This document shows, in pieces, positions 32,056 to 40,047 of a DNA stretch of 42,588 nucleotides. Where the stretch lies: positions 1 through 42,588 of the forward strand of contig JAUVLC010000005.1 of NCBI GenBank assembly GCA_030595925.1, given 5' to 3'. Position numbers and translations under genes: made by a program. This DNA is from Clostridia bacterium (GTDB lineage: Bacteria > CBDUZB01 > JAGLHV01). The notes under the pieces are model-generated. The model was not told where the DNA came from, did no database searches, and saw nothing but the letters and a program-made list of their open reading frames with translations. The number at the start of each line of letters is the position of its first letter. Position 1 is the stretch's first letter.

Positions 32056-33290
32056 AATTAATTAATCGAAAATTAGGTGACGGAATTCATATTAAGCATG
32101 GATTTGCATTTCTTGGGGAGCATTTTTCTGATCAAGGAAAGTACATTCTTTTAACACCTGGAAATTTTTATGAAAAGGGTGGATTTAAATCAAGGCCTGA
32201 AAAAGACCGATACTATATCGGGACGTTTCCTAACGATTATTTATTAAAAAAAGACGATCTCATCATTGCCATGACAGAGCAGGGGCCGGGTTTATTAGGA
32301 AGTTCAGCATTTATCCCGGAGGATAATAAATATCTTCATAATCAAAGACTGGGGCTTGTAGAAGAGATTAAAAAAGATATCTTTGATAAGAAATATCTTT
32401 ATCATCTTTTTAATTCTCGAGGTGTTAGAAGTCATATCTATGGTAGTGCTACTGGAACTAAGGTTCGGCACACCGCCCCTGTCAGAATATATAAAGTTAA
32501 TGTTTTAGTTCCTGATGTAGTAAAACAAAAAGAAATATCATCTATTATAGAGAATTACAGTCAACTCATTGGCACCAATCGTCGGCGAATACAGCTTTTG
32601 GAAGAATCGGCGCGGCTTTTATTTCGCGAGTGGTTTGTGTGTTTCCATTTTCCCGGACATGAAAAAGTTAAGATAGTTGATCGTGGTGGAAGGAAAATGC
32701 CTTCTGAGTGGGAATACATACCATTTACAAAAATAAAATTATTTAAAAAAGCGCCTCTTGGCGTTCAGGTGTTTACTGATATCCGTCAATATTATCAAAC
32801 TTCAGAAATAGATGGCACGAGTATTACCGGGAATGGAGAAGAAGTTGATTATGAAAACAGACCGAGCCGAGCCGACATAGCACCAAGAATTAATACAGTA
32901 TACTTCGCAAAAATGAAGGACACAAATAAGGTTTTGTATTTTAATAAAGGAAATACTTATTTGCTAGAAAAAGTATTGTTATCAACTGGAATGGTTGGAT
33001 TTACCACAGATGAAAAATATTTAGGCTTCTTGTTTGGCCTTTTGACATCTTATGAATTTGTTCAATATAAAAATAATTTTGCAACAGGAGCCACACAAGT
33101 ATCTCTTAATGATGCCAGTTTGAAAAAAATCAAAGTGTTATTGCCTGCGCTGAATTTAGTCGAGTTATATTCTGAGATTGTGAATCCTTTACTTGAAGAA
33201 AGTTCTTTATTAAGAAGCCAAAACCAAAAACTTGCCCAGTCGCGGGATTTACTTTTGCCGCGGCTGATGAGCGGTGCGATTGAGGTATAA
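32052..33290 (+). CDS. hsdS: Type I restriction-modification specificity subunit HsdS
   Basis: The 412-residue protein has two target-recognition halves. The first spans about 1-150 (IHIKHGFAFLGEHFSDQGKY, GSATGTKVRHTAPVRIYKVN). A central conserved helix follows (QKEISSIIENYSQLIGTNRR), ending RLLFREWFVCFHFPGH. The second half (about 220-370) ends in NFATGATQVSLNDASLKKIK and a closing helix with AQSRDLLLPRLMSGAIEV. The two halves set a bipartite DNA target for both methylation and cutting. The ATG overlaps the hsdM stop. The exact target cannot be predicted by eye. Confidence 0.93.
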   Translation: MKLINRKLGDGIHIKHGFAFLGEHFSDQGKYILLTPGNFYEKGGFKSRPEKDRYYIGTFPNDYLLKKDDLIIAMTEQGPGLLGSSAFIPEDNKYLHNQRLGLVEEIKKDIFDKKYLYHLFNSRGVRSHIYGSATGTKVRHTAPVRIYKVNVLVPDVVKQKEISSIIENYSQLIGTNRRRIQLLEESARLLFREWFVCFHFPGHEKVKIVDRGGRKMPSEWEYIPFTKIKLFKKAPLGVQVFTDIRQYYQTSEIDGTSITGNGEEVDYENRPSRADIAPRINTVYFAKMKDTNKVLYFNKGNTYLLEKVLLSTGMVGFTTDEKYLGFLFGLLTSYEFVQYKNNFATGATQVSLNDASLKKIKVLLPALNLVELYSEIVNPLLEESSLLRSQNQKLAQSRDLLLPRLMSGAIEV

Positions 33291-33294
33291 AATT

Positions 33295-34332
33295 ATGAAA
33301 AAGAATAAAGAGATTGCAAAACAAAACACATTTACGGAGTTTCTACTCTACACTACACCAAACGGCAATGTGAAAGTGGAGATATTTCTGCGAGATGAGA
33401 ATTTGTGGCTCACACAAAAGAGAATGGCTGACCTTTTCGGTGTTGGCATACCTGCAGTAAACAAGCACCTCAAAAACATCTTTGAAAGCGGTGAGTTACG
33501 GGAAGATTCAGTTATTTCCATTTTGGAAATAACTGCTGAAGACGGAAAAAAATATTTCACCAAATTTTACAATTTAGATACCATTATTTCCGTTGGCTAC
33601 CGGGTAAATTCAAGGAAGGCGACGCGTTTTCGCATCTGGGCGACTCAAGTTCTCAAAGAATATATCATCAAAGGTTTTGTTATGGATGACAAGCGGCTGA
33701 AAAATCCCGTCAAGATTTTCGGCAAAGATTATTTTGAAGAGCAACTGGCGCGTATCAGGGATATCCGTTCCAGCGAACGCAGATTCTATCAAAAAATTAC
33801 CGATATTTACGCTCAATGCAGCGCTGATTATGAGCCGAATGAGGAAATTACCAAACAATTTTTTGCTGCCGTGCAAAACAAACTTCATTGGGCGATAACA
33901 GGTCAAACCGCAGCTGAAATAATTTACAACAGAGTAAATAGCGGAAAAACAAATATGGGGCTCACGAACTGGAAGAATTCGCCCAAAGGAGCTATTAGAA
34001 AAACCGATGTCAGTATCGCTAAAAATTATCTCGATGAAAAAGAACTTGATGGATTAAACAGAATTATCACCATGTATCTTGATTATGCTGAAATGCAGTC
34101 GCAAAAAGGTGTTGTGATGTATATGAAGAACTGGGTAGAAAAATTAGATGCTTTTTTGCAATTCAACGAAAAAGAAATTTTACAGGATAGCGGTAAGATT
34201 AGTCATGAAATCGCGGAAGAACTTGCTTTAGAAGAGTATGGAAAATATCGGGTAATACAGGATAAAAACTATGTTTCTGATTTTGACCGCGAAGTGAAAA
34301 AATTGCTTAATTCAAAGAAGAAAAAAAGATGA
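33295..34332 (+). CDS. rhuM: RhuM family protein
   Basis: The 345-residue protein has the RhuM (virulence_RhuM) core: LWLTQKRMADLFGVGIPAVN, KHLKNIFESGELREDSVISI, FYNLDTIISVGYRVNSRKAT and WATQVLKEYIIKGFVMDDKR. The N-terminal part resembles phage Bro/KilA-like DNA-binding modules. Its function is unknown, but it is repeatedly found inside type I restriction operons between hsdS and hsdR, as here. I start at ATG 33295, 4 bases after the hsdS stop; GTG at 33274 would overlap hsdS for no gain. Its stop overlaps the hsdR start (ATGA). Confidence 0.9.
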   Translation: MKKNKEIAKQNTFTEFLLYTTPNGNVKVEIFLRDENLWLTQKRMADLFGVGIPAVNKHLKNIFESGELREDSVISILEITAEDGKKYFTKFYNLDTIISVGYRVNSRKATRFRIWATQVLKEYIIKGFVMDDKRLKNPVKIFGKDYFEEQLARIRDIRSSERRFYQKITDIYAQCSADYEPNEEITKQFFAAVQNKLHWAITGQTAAEIIYNRVNSGKTNMGLTNWKNSPKGAIRKTDVSIAKNYLDEKELDGLNRIITMYLDYAEMQSQKGVVMYMKNWVEKLDAFLQFNEKEILQDSGKISHEIAEELALEEYGKYRVIQDKNYVSDFDREVKKLLNSKKKKR

Positions 34333-37300
34333 CTTATTTAAACGAAGATACATTAGTACAACAAACAACTATCGATTATCTGAAAAGTAAACTTGGCTGG
34401 GATTCGGTGTATGCCTATAACCAGGAAACTTTCGGGCCGGATGGTCTATTGGGCAGAAATTCTGATTGCGAAGTAGTGCTGACGCGTCATCTTAAACAAG
34501 CCCTAAAAAAGTTCAATCCCCATCTTCCTGAAATCGCTTACGATGAAGCTGTGCATCAAGTGGTAGATTACTCCCAGAGCCAGTCAATGCTTTCGTCAAA
34601 CTGTGATAAATACAAATTGTTTAAAGACGGTGTGCTGGTTTCTTTTCAGGGAGAACATGGAGAGATCAAAAAAGAGCGGCTTAAGATATTTAATTTTAAT
34701 GAAGCGACCAATAATCACTTTTTGGCAGTGCGCGAATTGTGGGTACAGGGAGATCTCTACCGCCGGCGTATTGATATAGCTGGGTTTGTAAACGGAATTC
34801 CTCTTTTGTTTGTAGAATGCAAAAATATTCATAAGGATCTCAGGAACGCCTATGAAAGAAACTTGGCTGATTACAAAGATACTATTCCTCATTTTTTTCA
34901 TCACAACGCAATCGTCATGCTCGCCAATGGAGCAAAAGCCAAAATAGGCATTATCACCAGTTGCTACGAACATTTTCATGAGTGGAAACGCTTGTCTGAA
35001 AAAGATCCGGGTATGGTGGATATGGAAACTCTTTTGAAGGGTGTTTGCGACAAGAGAAATTTCATGGATATTTTTGAAAACTTCATTACCTATGATGATT
35101 CCAGCGGCAAACAAATAAAAGTGCTGGCAAAAAATCACCAGTATCTGGGTGTCAATCAGGTCATCAAAGCTTTGAATGATCCCAACAGAGTCAAAGGAAA
35201 ACTCGGTGTTTTCTGGCATACGCAAGGAGCGGGCAAAAGTTATTCCATGGTATTTTTTACCACCAAGGTGCATCGTAAAATCGGGGGTAATTATACATTT
35301 TTAATATGCACTGATCGGGATGATCTGGATACGCAAATATACAAAACCTTTGCCGGATGCGGTGTGGCCGATAACGACAGAACACCATGCCGACCGAGTA
35401 GTGGCAAACATTTGGCAGAACTCATGAGTCATCACAAGGCTTATGTCTTTACCACGATTCAAAAATTCAATCAGGAAATAGATCCGGATGAAGGTTATAC
35501 TAAACGCAATGATATTATTGTGATTACCGACGAAGCGCATCGTACTCAATACGGCACTCTTGCTTTGAATATGCGTAATGCTTTACCAAATGCCAACTTT
35601 ATCGGGTTTACGGGGACCCCATTATTTAAAAACGATCAAATCACAATGCAGGTCTTTGGCAATTATGTTTCTACTTATGATTTTCAGCGGGCGGTAGAAG
35701 ATAAAGCGACTGTACCGCTTTATTACGATTCGCGGGGTGATACCTTGGGTGTAGCCACTAATGATATCAATGAGCGTATTGCTGAAAAACTGGAACAAAT
35801 TGAAATTGATGATATTGATGTAAGTCAGAGACTGGAAAGAGAGCTGAAGAGGGACTATCACATTATCACCGCGGAAAAGCGGTTGAACCAAATTGCCAAG
35901 GATTTTGTCGAGCACTACACCACTTCCTGGGAAATCGGCAAGGCGATGTTTGTGTGCATAGATAAATTAACCTGTGTGCGGATGTATGAATTGATCAAAC
36001 AATATTGGGATCAAAAAGCAGAAGAAATAGAAGAATCCTGGAAAATGGCTGTGGGAGAAGAAAAGGATCATTTTTTCAATCAGCTTATCTGGATGAAAGA
36101 GAATAGGATGGCTGTGATTGTGAGTGAAGAGCAAGGAGAGGTCGAGAAATTTAGAAAATGGGGTTTCGATATCACTCCGCACCGGCGACTTATTAAGAAT
36201 GGCTTTGAACTCTCCGATGGAACGCGAATTGATGTGGCTGCTGCTTTTAAAAAAGAGGAACACCCATTTAGAATTGCGATAGTCTGCGCGATGTGGTTAA
36301 CAGGGTTTGATGTGCCGAGTTTGGCAAATCTCTATTTAGACAAACCGCTCAAAGCCCATACGCTGATGCAGGCGATTGCCCGCGCCAACAGAGTAAACGG
36401 CGATAAAAATAACGGTCTTATTATTGATTATTGCGGTATTCTTAAAAATCTACGCAAAGCACTTGCTACTTTTACCGGCACAGACGATACAGGCAGAACA
36501 GGTGGATTGGGACCGGACGAACTGGATCCAACCAGAACCAAAGAAGAATTACTCGAAGACTTAAAACAAGTGATTGGTTTGGCAAGTGATTTTCTTTATA
36601 AGCGAAAAGTGTCGCTTGATGCAATTATCAACACAAGTGGATTTGAGAGAAACAAGATGATTGTATTGGCCAAAGAAGCAGTGAACGAAAATGATGAAAC
36701 CAGAAAGAAGTTTGAGGTAATGTGCCGCGAAGTATTTATTAAATTCAAAGCGTGTTTAACAATTCCCGGAGTAAATGCTTGCCGCAACCAGTATAACGCT
36801 ATAAATATCATTTACAAAAGTCTACAAAAAGACCGCGATCAAGCAGATATTAGCGATATCATTAAACAATTACATGAAGTTATTGATAAGGCGATTATTG
36901 TTATGCCGGACAGAGCCAAAGTGCCTAATAAGCCGTATGATATTAGCAAAATCAACTTTAAACGATTGCGGGAAGAATTTGAAAATGCTAAAACTAAAAA
37001 TACCACTGTGCAAAGCCTTAAAAGCGTAATCGAGAAAAAAATGGAACGGCTCATCCAAAGAAATCCGCTTCGGACAAACTTCCAAGAACATTATGAAAAG
37101 ATAATTGATGAATATAATAAAGAAAAAGATCGCCAAAACATAGAAGCTATCTTTGAGGCGTTATTGAAGTTTATGCAAGAGTTAGACGAGGAAGAAAGCC
37201 GAGCAATGCGCGAGGGGTTGGATGAGGAAACGCTGGCTATTTATGACCTTTTGGTAAAACCAGATTTGAAACCCCAGGAAATCCAAAAGATAAAGAAGAT

Positions 37301-37547
37301 AGCCAAAGAACTGCTAAAAACACTGAAAGGAAAATTGAAGAATCTGTATAAGTGGCAAGAGAAAGAGCCAACAAGAGATGCCGTAAAAGTATTAATACGA
37401 AATTTCTTGTGGGACGAAAAAACAGGATTACCTGTAGATAGTTATATTAAAAGCGATGTAGATAAAAAAACCGAAGCTGTTTTTTATCATGTATATCGGG
37501 CATATCCGACAGTACCGTCGCCATATTATACAAGCGTGGGTAATTGA
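34329..37547 (+). CDS. hsdR: Type I restriction endonuclease/translocase subunit HsdR
   Basis: The 1072-residue motor-nuclease has an N-terminal PD-(D/E)xK-type nuclease (RIDIAGFVNGIPLLFVECKN near residues 145-163). The SF2 helicase follows, with Walker A WHTQGAGKS near 298 and DEAH in VITDEAHRTQYG near 400. FIGFTGTPLF comes next, and motif VI is found in MQAIARANRVNGDKNNGLII. The C-terminal part is helical and contacts HsdM. It translocates and cuts unmodified DNA in complex with HsdM and HsdS. It is intact, so a truly broken HsdM would leave the nuclease without a working partner. Length is normal for the family. Confidence 0.95.
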   Translation: MTYLNEDTLVQQTTIDYLKSKLGWDSVYAYNQETFGPDGLLGRNSDCEVVLTRHLKQALKKFNPHLPEIAYDEAVHQVVDYSQSQSMLSSNCDKYKLFKDGVLVSFQGEHGEIKKERLKIFNFNEATNNHFLAVRELWVQGDLYRRRIDIAGFVNGIPLLFVECKNIHKDLRNAYERNLADYKDTIPHFFHHNAIVMLANGAKAKIGIITSCYEHFHEWKRLSEKDPGMVDMETLLKGVCDKRNFMDIFENFITYDDSSGKQIKVLAKNHQYLGVNQVIKALNDPNRVKGKLGVFWHTQGAGKSYSMVFFTTKVHRKIGGNYTFLICTDRDDLDTQIYKTFAGCGVADNDRTPCRPSSGKHLAELMSHHKAYVFTTIQKFNQEIDPDEGYTKRNDIIVITDEAHRTQYGTLALNMRNALPNANFIGFTGTPLFKNDQITMQVFGNYVSTYDFQRAVEDKATVPLYYDSRGDTLGVATNDINERIAEKLEQIEIDDIDVSQRLERELKRDYHIITAEKRLNQIAKDFVEHYTTSWEIGKAMFVCIDKLTCVRMYELIKQYWDQKAEEIEESWKMAVGEEKDHFFNQLIWMKENRMAVIVSEEQGEVEKFRKWGFDITPHRRLIKNGFELSDGTRIDVAAAFKKEEHPFRIAIVCAMWLTGFDVPSLANLYLDKPLKAHTLMQAIARANRVNGDKNNGLIIDYCGILKNLRKALATFTGTDDTGRTGGLGPDELDPTRTKEELLEDLKQVIGLASDFLYKRKVSLDAIINTSGFERNKMIVLAKEAVNENDETRKKFEVMCREVFIKFKACLTIPGVNACRNQYNAINIIYKSLQKDRDQADISDIIKQLHEVIDKAIIVMPDRAKVPNKPYDISKINFKRLREEFENAKTKNTTVQSLKSVIEKKMERLIQRNPLRTNFQEHYEKIIDEYNKEKDRQNIEAIFEALLKFMQELDEEESRAMREGLDEETLAIYDLLVKPDLKPQEIQKIKKIAKELLKTLKGKLKNLYKWQEKEPTRDAVKVLIRNFLWDEKTGLPVDSYIKSDVDKKTEAVFYHVYRAYPTVPSPYYTSVGN

Positions 37548-37628
37548 TTTGTAAGAAACTTCTCCCTCAGGAGTTGAATAAGTGAGTTTGTTCTGAGGAG
37601 CAGAGCAACGAAGTAAGTACTGTCTTAA

Positions 37629-37688
37629 AACATATCTGTTTTTGCTAAAATTTGCTATATCGTTCAAAATACATTTTTCCTTTATTAT
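37629..37688. repeat. MITE-like element, partial copy C (right end)
   Basis: GCTAAAATTTGCTATATCGT followed by TCAAAATACATTTTTCCTTTATT matches the right end of copies A (26463-26692) and B (37864-38027). The left end is missing. Confidence 0.55.
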
Positions 37689-37739
37689 TTGGTTATATTT
37701 TTATTTTTTTGTTTTGTCTTTATTTTTTATTTTTTATTT

Positions 37740-37825
37740 TTTTGTCTGTTATCTGTAATCTATGGACTGTGGACTATGGACTTTAGTTTCTTTTTAATCT
37801 GTGGACTATCGACTGCTGAAGCGGA
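37740..37825. repeat. Heptamer array E, part 1 (reverse orientation)
   Basis: CTATGGACTGTGGACTATGG and further units are the complement of the TCCATAG/TCCACAG/TCGATAG heptamers seen elsewhere. The orientation relative to the flanking plus-strand genes is opposite to arrays A-D. Confidence 0.75.
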
Positions 37826-37863
37826 GCGGAAGTTTCGCCAGTCAGTAAGGCTGGAACGGGGAA

Positions 37864-38027
37864 AATAAAGGCAGAATATGTTTCTCTCTAGACGCATAAT
37901 TTTACCCTTCGGGCACGCAAAAACAAGCTAAAAATGAAAAACTCGCTTTGCTCAAACAGTTCCATTTTTTTAACGCTTGTTTCTGCTAAAATTTGCTATA
38001 TCGTTCGAAACACATTTTACCTTTATT
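37864..38027. repeat. MITE-like element, copy B (164 bp)
   Basis: The left end AATAAAGGCAGAATATGTTT and the right end, read in reverse, AATAAAGGTAAAATGTGTTT are near-perfect inverted repeats. It contains AGACGCATAATTTTACCC and GCTAAAATTTGCTATATCG, as in copy A, but no heptamer insert. Confidence 0.7.
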
Positions 38028-38094
38028 TTTTTGTTTTGAATTTTGGATTTTGAATTTAGAATTTGCCTGTCTCGCTAATCTTTAAAGCGGATTT

Positions 38095-38315
38095 AGGATT
38101 TAGTATTTGTCTTTTATCTGTAATCTATGGATTGTCTTTTAACTGTCTTTTATCTTTTTACTTTGTGCCTGTCTTTGTCTTTGTTTTTTTGTAGTTAACT
38201 AATAACTAATAACTAATAACTTATAACTGTAGTTTCCGTGCCTTGATGCCTTTGTGCCTATCTTTGTCTTTTGTCCGTAATCTATGGACTATCGACTGTG
38301 GACTATGGACTTTTG
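38095..38315. repeat. Heptamer array E, part 2 (reverse orientation)
   Basis: ACTAATA units repeat in a 7-base register near 38198-38220. A reversed GGCATCAAGGCAC patch follows, then CTATGGACTATCGACTGTGG units to about 38311. No gene is supported between hsdR and hipB. Confidence 0.75.
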
Positions 38316-38381
38316 TCTTTATCTTTTTGTGGCTGCACTTTGTATATGTAGTGCAACATTATGAAGAATCGTATAAATTGT

Positions 38382-38523
38382 TATACCCAAAAAGGTATAC
38401 TGTTTTTATTTTTATTTTAAATTATACCCTTTAAGGTGTGAAATTTTACTAAAAGATTTAAAATATAACCGAAAGGGTATATCTTTTTTATTTTTGACTT
38501 GACATTATACCCTTTAAAGTATA
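38382..38523. promoter_or_regulatory. Four phased HipB-type operators
   Basis: Four 18-bp imperfect palindromes of form TATACC-N6-GGTATA occur at 38382-38399, 38423-38440, 38464-38481 and 38506-38523. Half-sites are TATACC/GGTATA, TATACC/GGTGTG, TATAAC/GGTATA and TATACC/AGTATA. Start-to-start spacing is 41, 41 and 42 bases, close to four helical turns. The last lies in the promoter spacer. E. coli hipBA likewise has several spaced operators. Confidence 0.8.
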
Positions 38524-38527
38524 TAAT
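38499..38527 (+). promoter_or_regulatory. Consensus promoter of hipBST
   Basis: Perfect TTGACA (38499-38504) and TATAAT (38522-38527) have a 17-base spacer that is almost exactly the fourth operator. HipB bound there would block RNA polymerase. Transcription would start near 38534. Confidence 0.85.
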
Positions 38528-38592
38528 TATGTACTGAATGCGTAGGGGCGACATTGGTTGTTCGAAAAACTAATAAGCAAAAAGGAAACAAA

Positions 38593-38793
38593 ATGGAAAT
38601 AGGAAAAAAAATAAGCGAATTAAGAAAAATGGCAAAATTGACACAAGTTGAATTTGCTGAAAGGGTGGGGGTTGGATTGCGTTTCATTAGAGATTTAGAA
38701 CAAGGCAAATCTACCGTGAGACTGGATAAAGTAAATCAAGTCCTTGAATTTCTTGGCTATCACCTTGAGGTTATTAGAAATGAAAAAGAATAA
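38593..38793 (+). CDS. hipB: HipB-like antitoxin/repressor (XRE-type HTH)
   Basis: The 66-residue DNA-binding protein is a single XRE helix-turn-helix: IGKKISELRKMAKLTQVEFA followed by ERVGVGLRFIRDLEQGKSTV. The end, VLEFLGYHLEVIRNEKE, is typical of HipB/y4mF-type regulators. I start at ATG 38593, which has AAAGGA 7 bases upstream and matches family length; the longer frame from 38554 has an untypical Lys-rich extension. It probably binds the four TATACC-N6-GGTATA sites upstream and represses the operon with its partners. The next gene overlaps its 3' end by 14 bases. Confidence 0.9.
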   Translation: MEIGKKISELRKMAKLTQVEFAERVGVGLRFIRDLEQGKSTVRLDKVNQVLEFLGYHLEVIRNEKE

Positions 38794-39106
38794 ATTCAGA
38801 AAAGCCATTGTTTTATTCAAAAATGAAAAAGCAGGCATATTAGAAGAAATAGAAAATGGGTATAAATTTACTTATGATAAGGAATTTATCAAAAACAAAA
38901 TATCAATCTCTATTTCCTTGCCGATAAAAAAATGTTCCTATGAAAGCAATAGCTTATTTCCTTTTTTTACCGGTCTTCTGCCGGAAGGATGGTATCTTGA
39001 TATTGTTTGCGCAACCTTAAAAATAGATAAAAAAGATACTTTTGGCCTTCTGCTTGGTACATGTAAAGATACAATGGGTGCTGTTATGATAAAGGAGCTC
39101 GAATAA
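38780..39106 (+). CDS. hipS: HipS-like antitoxin (HipA N-terminal subdomain protein)
   Basis: The 108-residue protein corresponds to the N-terminal subdomain 1 of HipA: GILEEIENGYKFTYDKEFIK, ISISLPIKKC, and LFPFFTGLLPEGWYLDIVCA with KKDTFGLLLGTCKDTMGAVM. In ordinary HipA this is fused to the kinase; here it is a separate ORF. In the E. coli HipBST system the separate HipS is the antitoxin, so the same role is likely here. ATG 38780 overlaps hipB by 14 bases and the kinase gene begins 2 bases after its stop, so the three are tightly coupled. Confidence 0.85.
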   Translation: MKKNKFRKAIVLFKNEKAGILEEIENGYKFTYDKEFIKNKISISISLPIKKCSYESNSLFPFFTGLLPEGWYLDIVCATLKIDKKDTFGLLLGTCKDTMGAVMIKELE

Positions 39107-39108
39107 AA

Positions 39109-40014
39109 GTGAACCGATGTTTTTTTTGTGGTAAAAAAGTTGAAGAAAAAGAAATGCTTCATTATCCATGTTTAAAAAAACTCTTTGGAGTAAACTATTT
39201 ACCAAAAATAGATTTTTCTCTTAGAGAAGTTTCATTAAAAGCTCAAAAAATGGCAGGAAAAATATCAATGTCCGGCGTTCAACCAAAACTTTCAATGAGA
39301 TTGAATCGGAAAAACAGAGAAATGGAAATGGTGGCTGAAGGAGGGGAATATATTCTAAAACCTCAGACTGAAACATTTCCAAACCTCCCTCAAAATGAGA
39401 ATTTATGTATGACTATTGCCTCAAGCGTGGGAATAGCGGTTCTTCCTCATACTCTTATCAGATTAAAAGATGGTAGTTGGTCATATATTGTAAAAAGATT
39501 TGATAGAATTAAAGGTAAAAAGATACATCAAGAGGATCTTTTGCAGGTTCTTGGAAAAGAAGATAAATATAAGGGTTCTTTAGAGGAAATTGGAAAGAAA
39601 TTAAAACAAATTTCGGAATTTCCAGGTCTGGATATACAACTTTTTTTTGAAAGGGCAGTCTTTTTCTTTATTATAGGAAACGGCGATGCACACTTAAAAA
39701 ATTTCTCAATAATTTATGATGAAGCCGGACACGTTCGGCTTTCTTTAGCCTATGATATTGCCTCTTCTAAATTAGTTATGCCTGATGAAGAAGATTTAGC
39801 TCTATCGATGAATGGAAAAAAGAATAAGATTATCGGTAAAGATTTTGATATATTGGCAGATTACTTGAAAATTCCAGCTAAAATAAGTAATAAAAAATTT
39901 TTAGATAAGGAAAACCTTATTAGAAATATTATAAAAGATTCGATATTAGAAGATATCGAAAAGAAGAGATTAATAGATATAGTAAGCGAGAGATTTTCCA
40001 GGTTAAGAAAATAA
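39109..40014 (+). CDS. hipT: HipT-like Ser/Thr kinase toxin
   Basis: The 301-residue kinase of the HipA fold lacks HipA's N-terminal subdomain, which is encoded by the preceding gene. Start is GTG (NRCFFCGKKV). The N-terminal patch CFFC...HYPC could hold zinc. Next comes KISMSGVQPKLSMRL, the Ser-rich loop where HipA/HipT autophosphorylate. GGEYILKPQTETFPNLPQNE is the ATP-site Lys region. IIGNGDAHLKNFSI carries the catalytic Asp and Asn, and LAYDIASS the metal-binding Asp. HipT of E. coli phosphorylates TrpS and HipA phosphorylates GltX; the target here is unknown. It lies between the restriction operon and mnmG. Confidence 0.88.
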   Translation: MNRCFFCGKKVEEKEMLHYPCLKKLFGVNYLPKIDFSLREVSLKAQKMAGKISMSGVQPKLSMRLNRKNREMEMVAEGGEYILKPQTETFPNLPQNENLCMTIASSVGIAVLPHTLIRLKDGSWSYIVKRFDRIKGKKIHQEDLLQVLGKEDKYKGSLEEIGKKLKQISEFPGLDIQLFFERAVFFFIIGNGDAHLKNFSIIYDEAGHVRLSLAYDIASSKLVMPDEEDLALSMNGKKNKIIGKDFDILADYLKIPAKISNKKFLDKENLIRNIIKDSILEDIEKKRLIDIVSERFSRLRK

Positions 40015-40047
40015 TATATCTACATAAAACTTTTAAGGAGAAAAATT

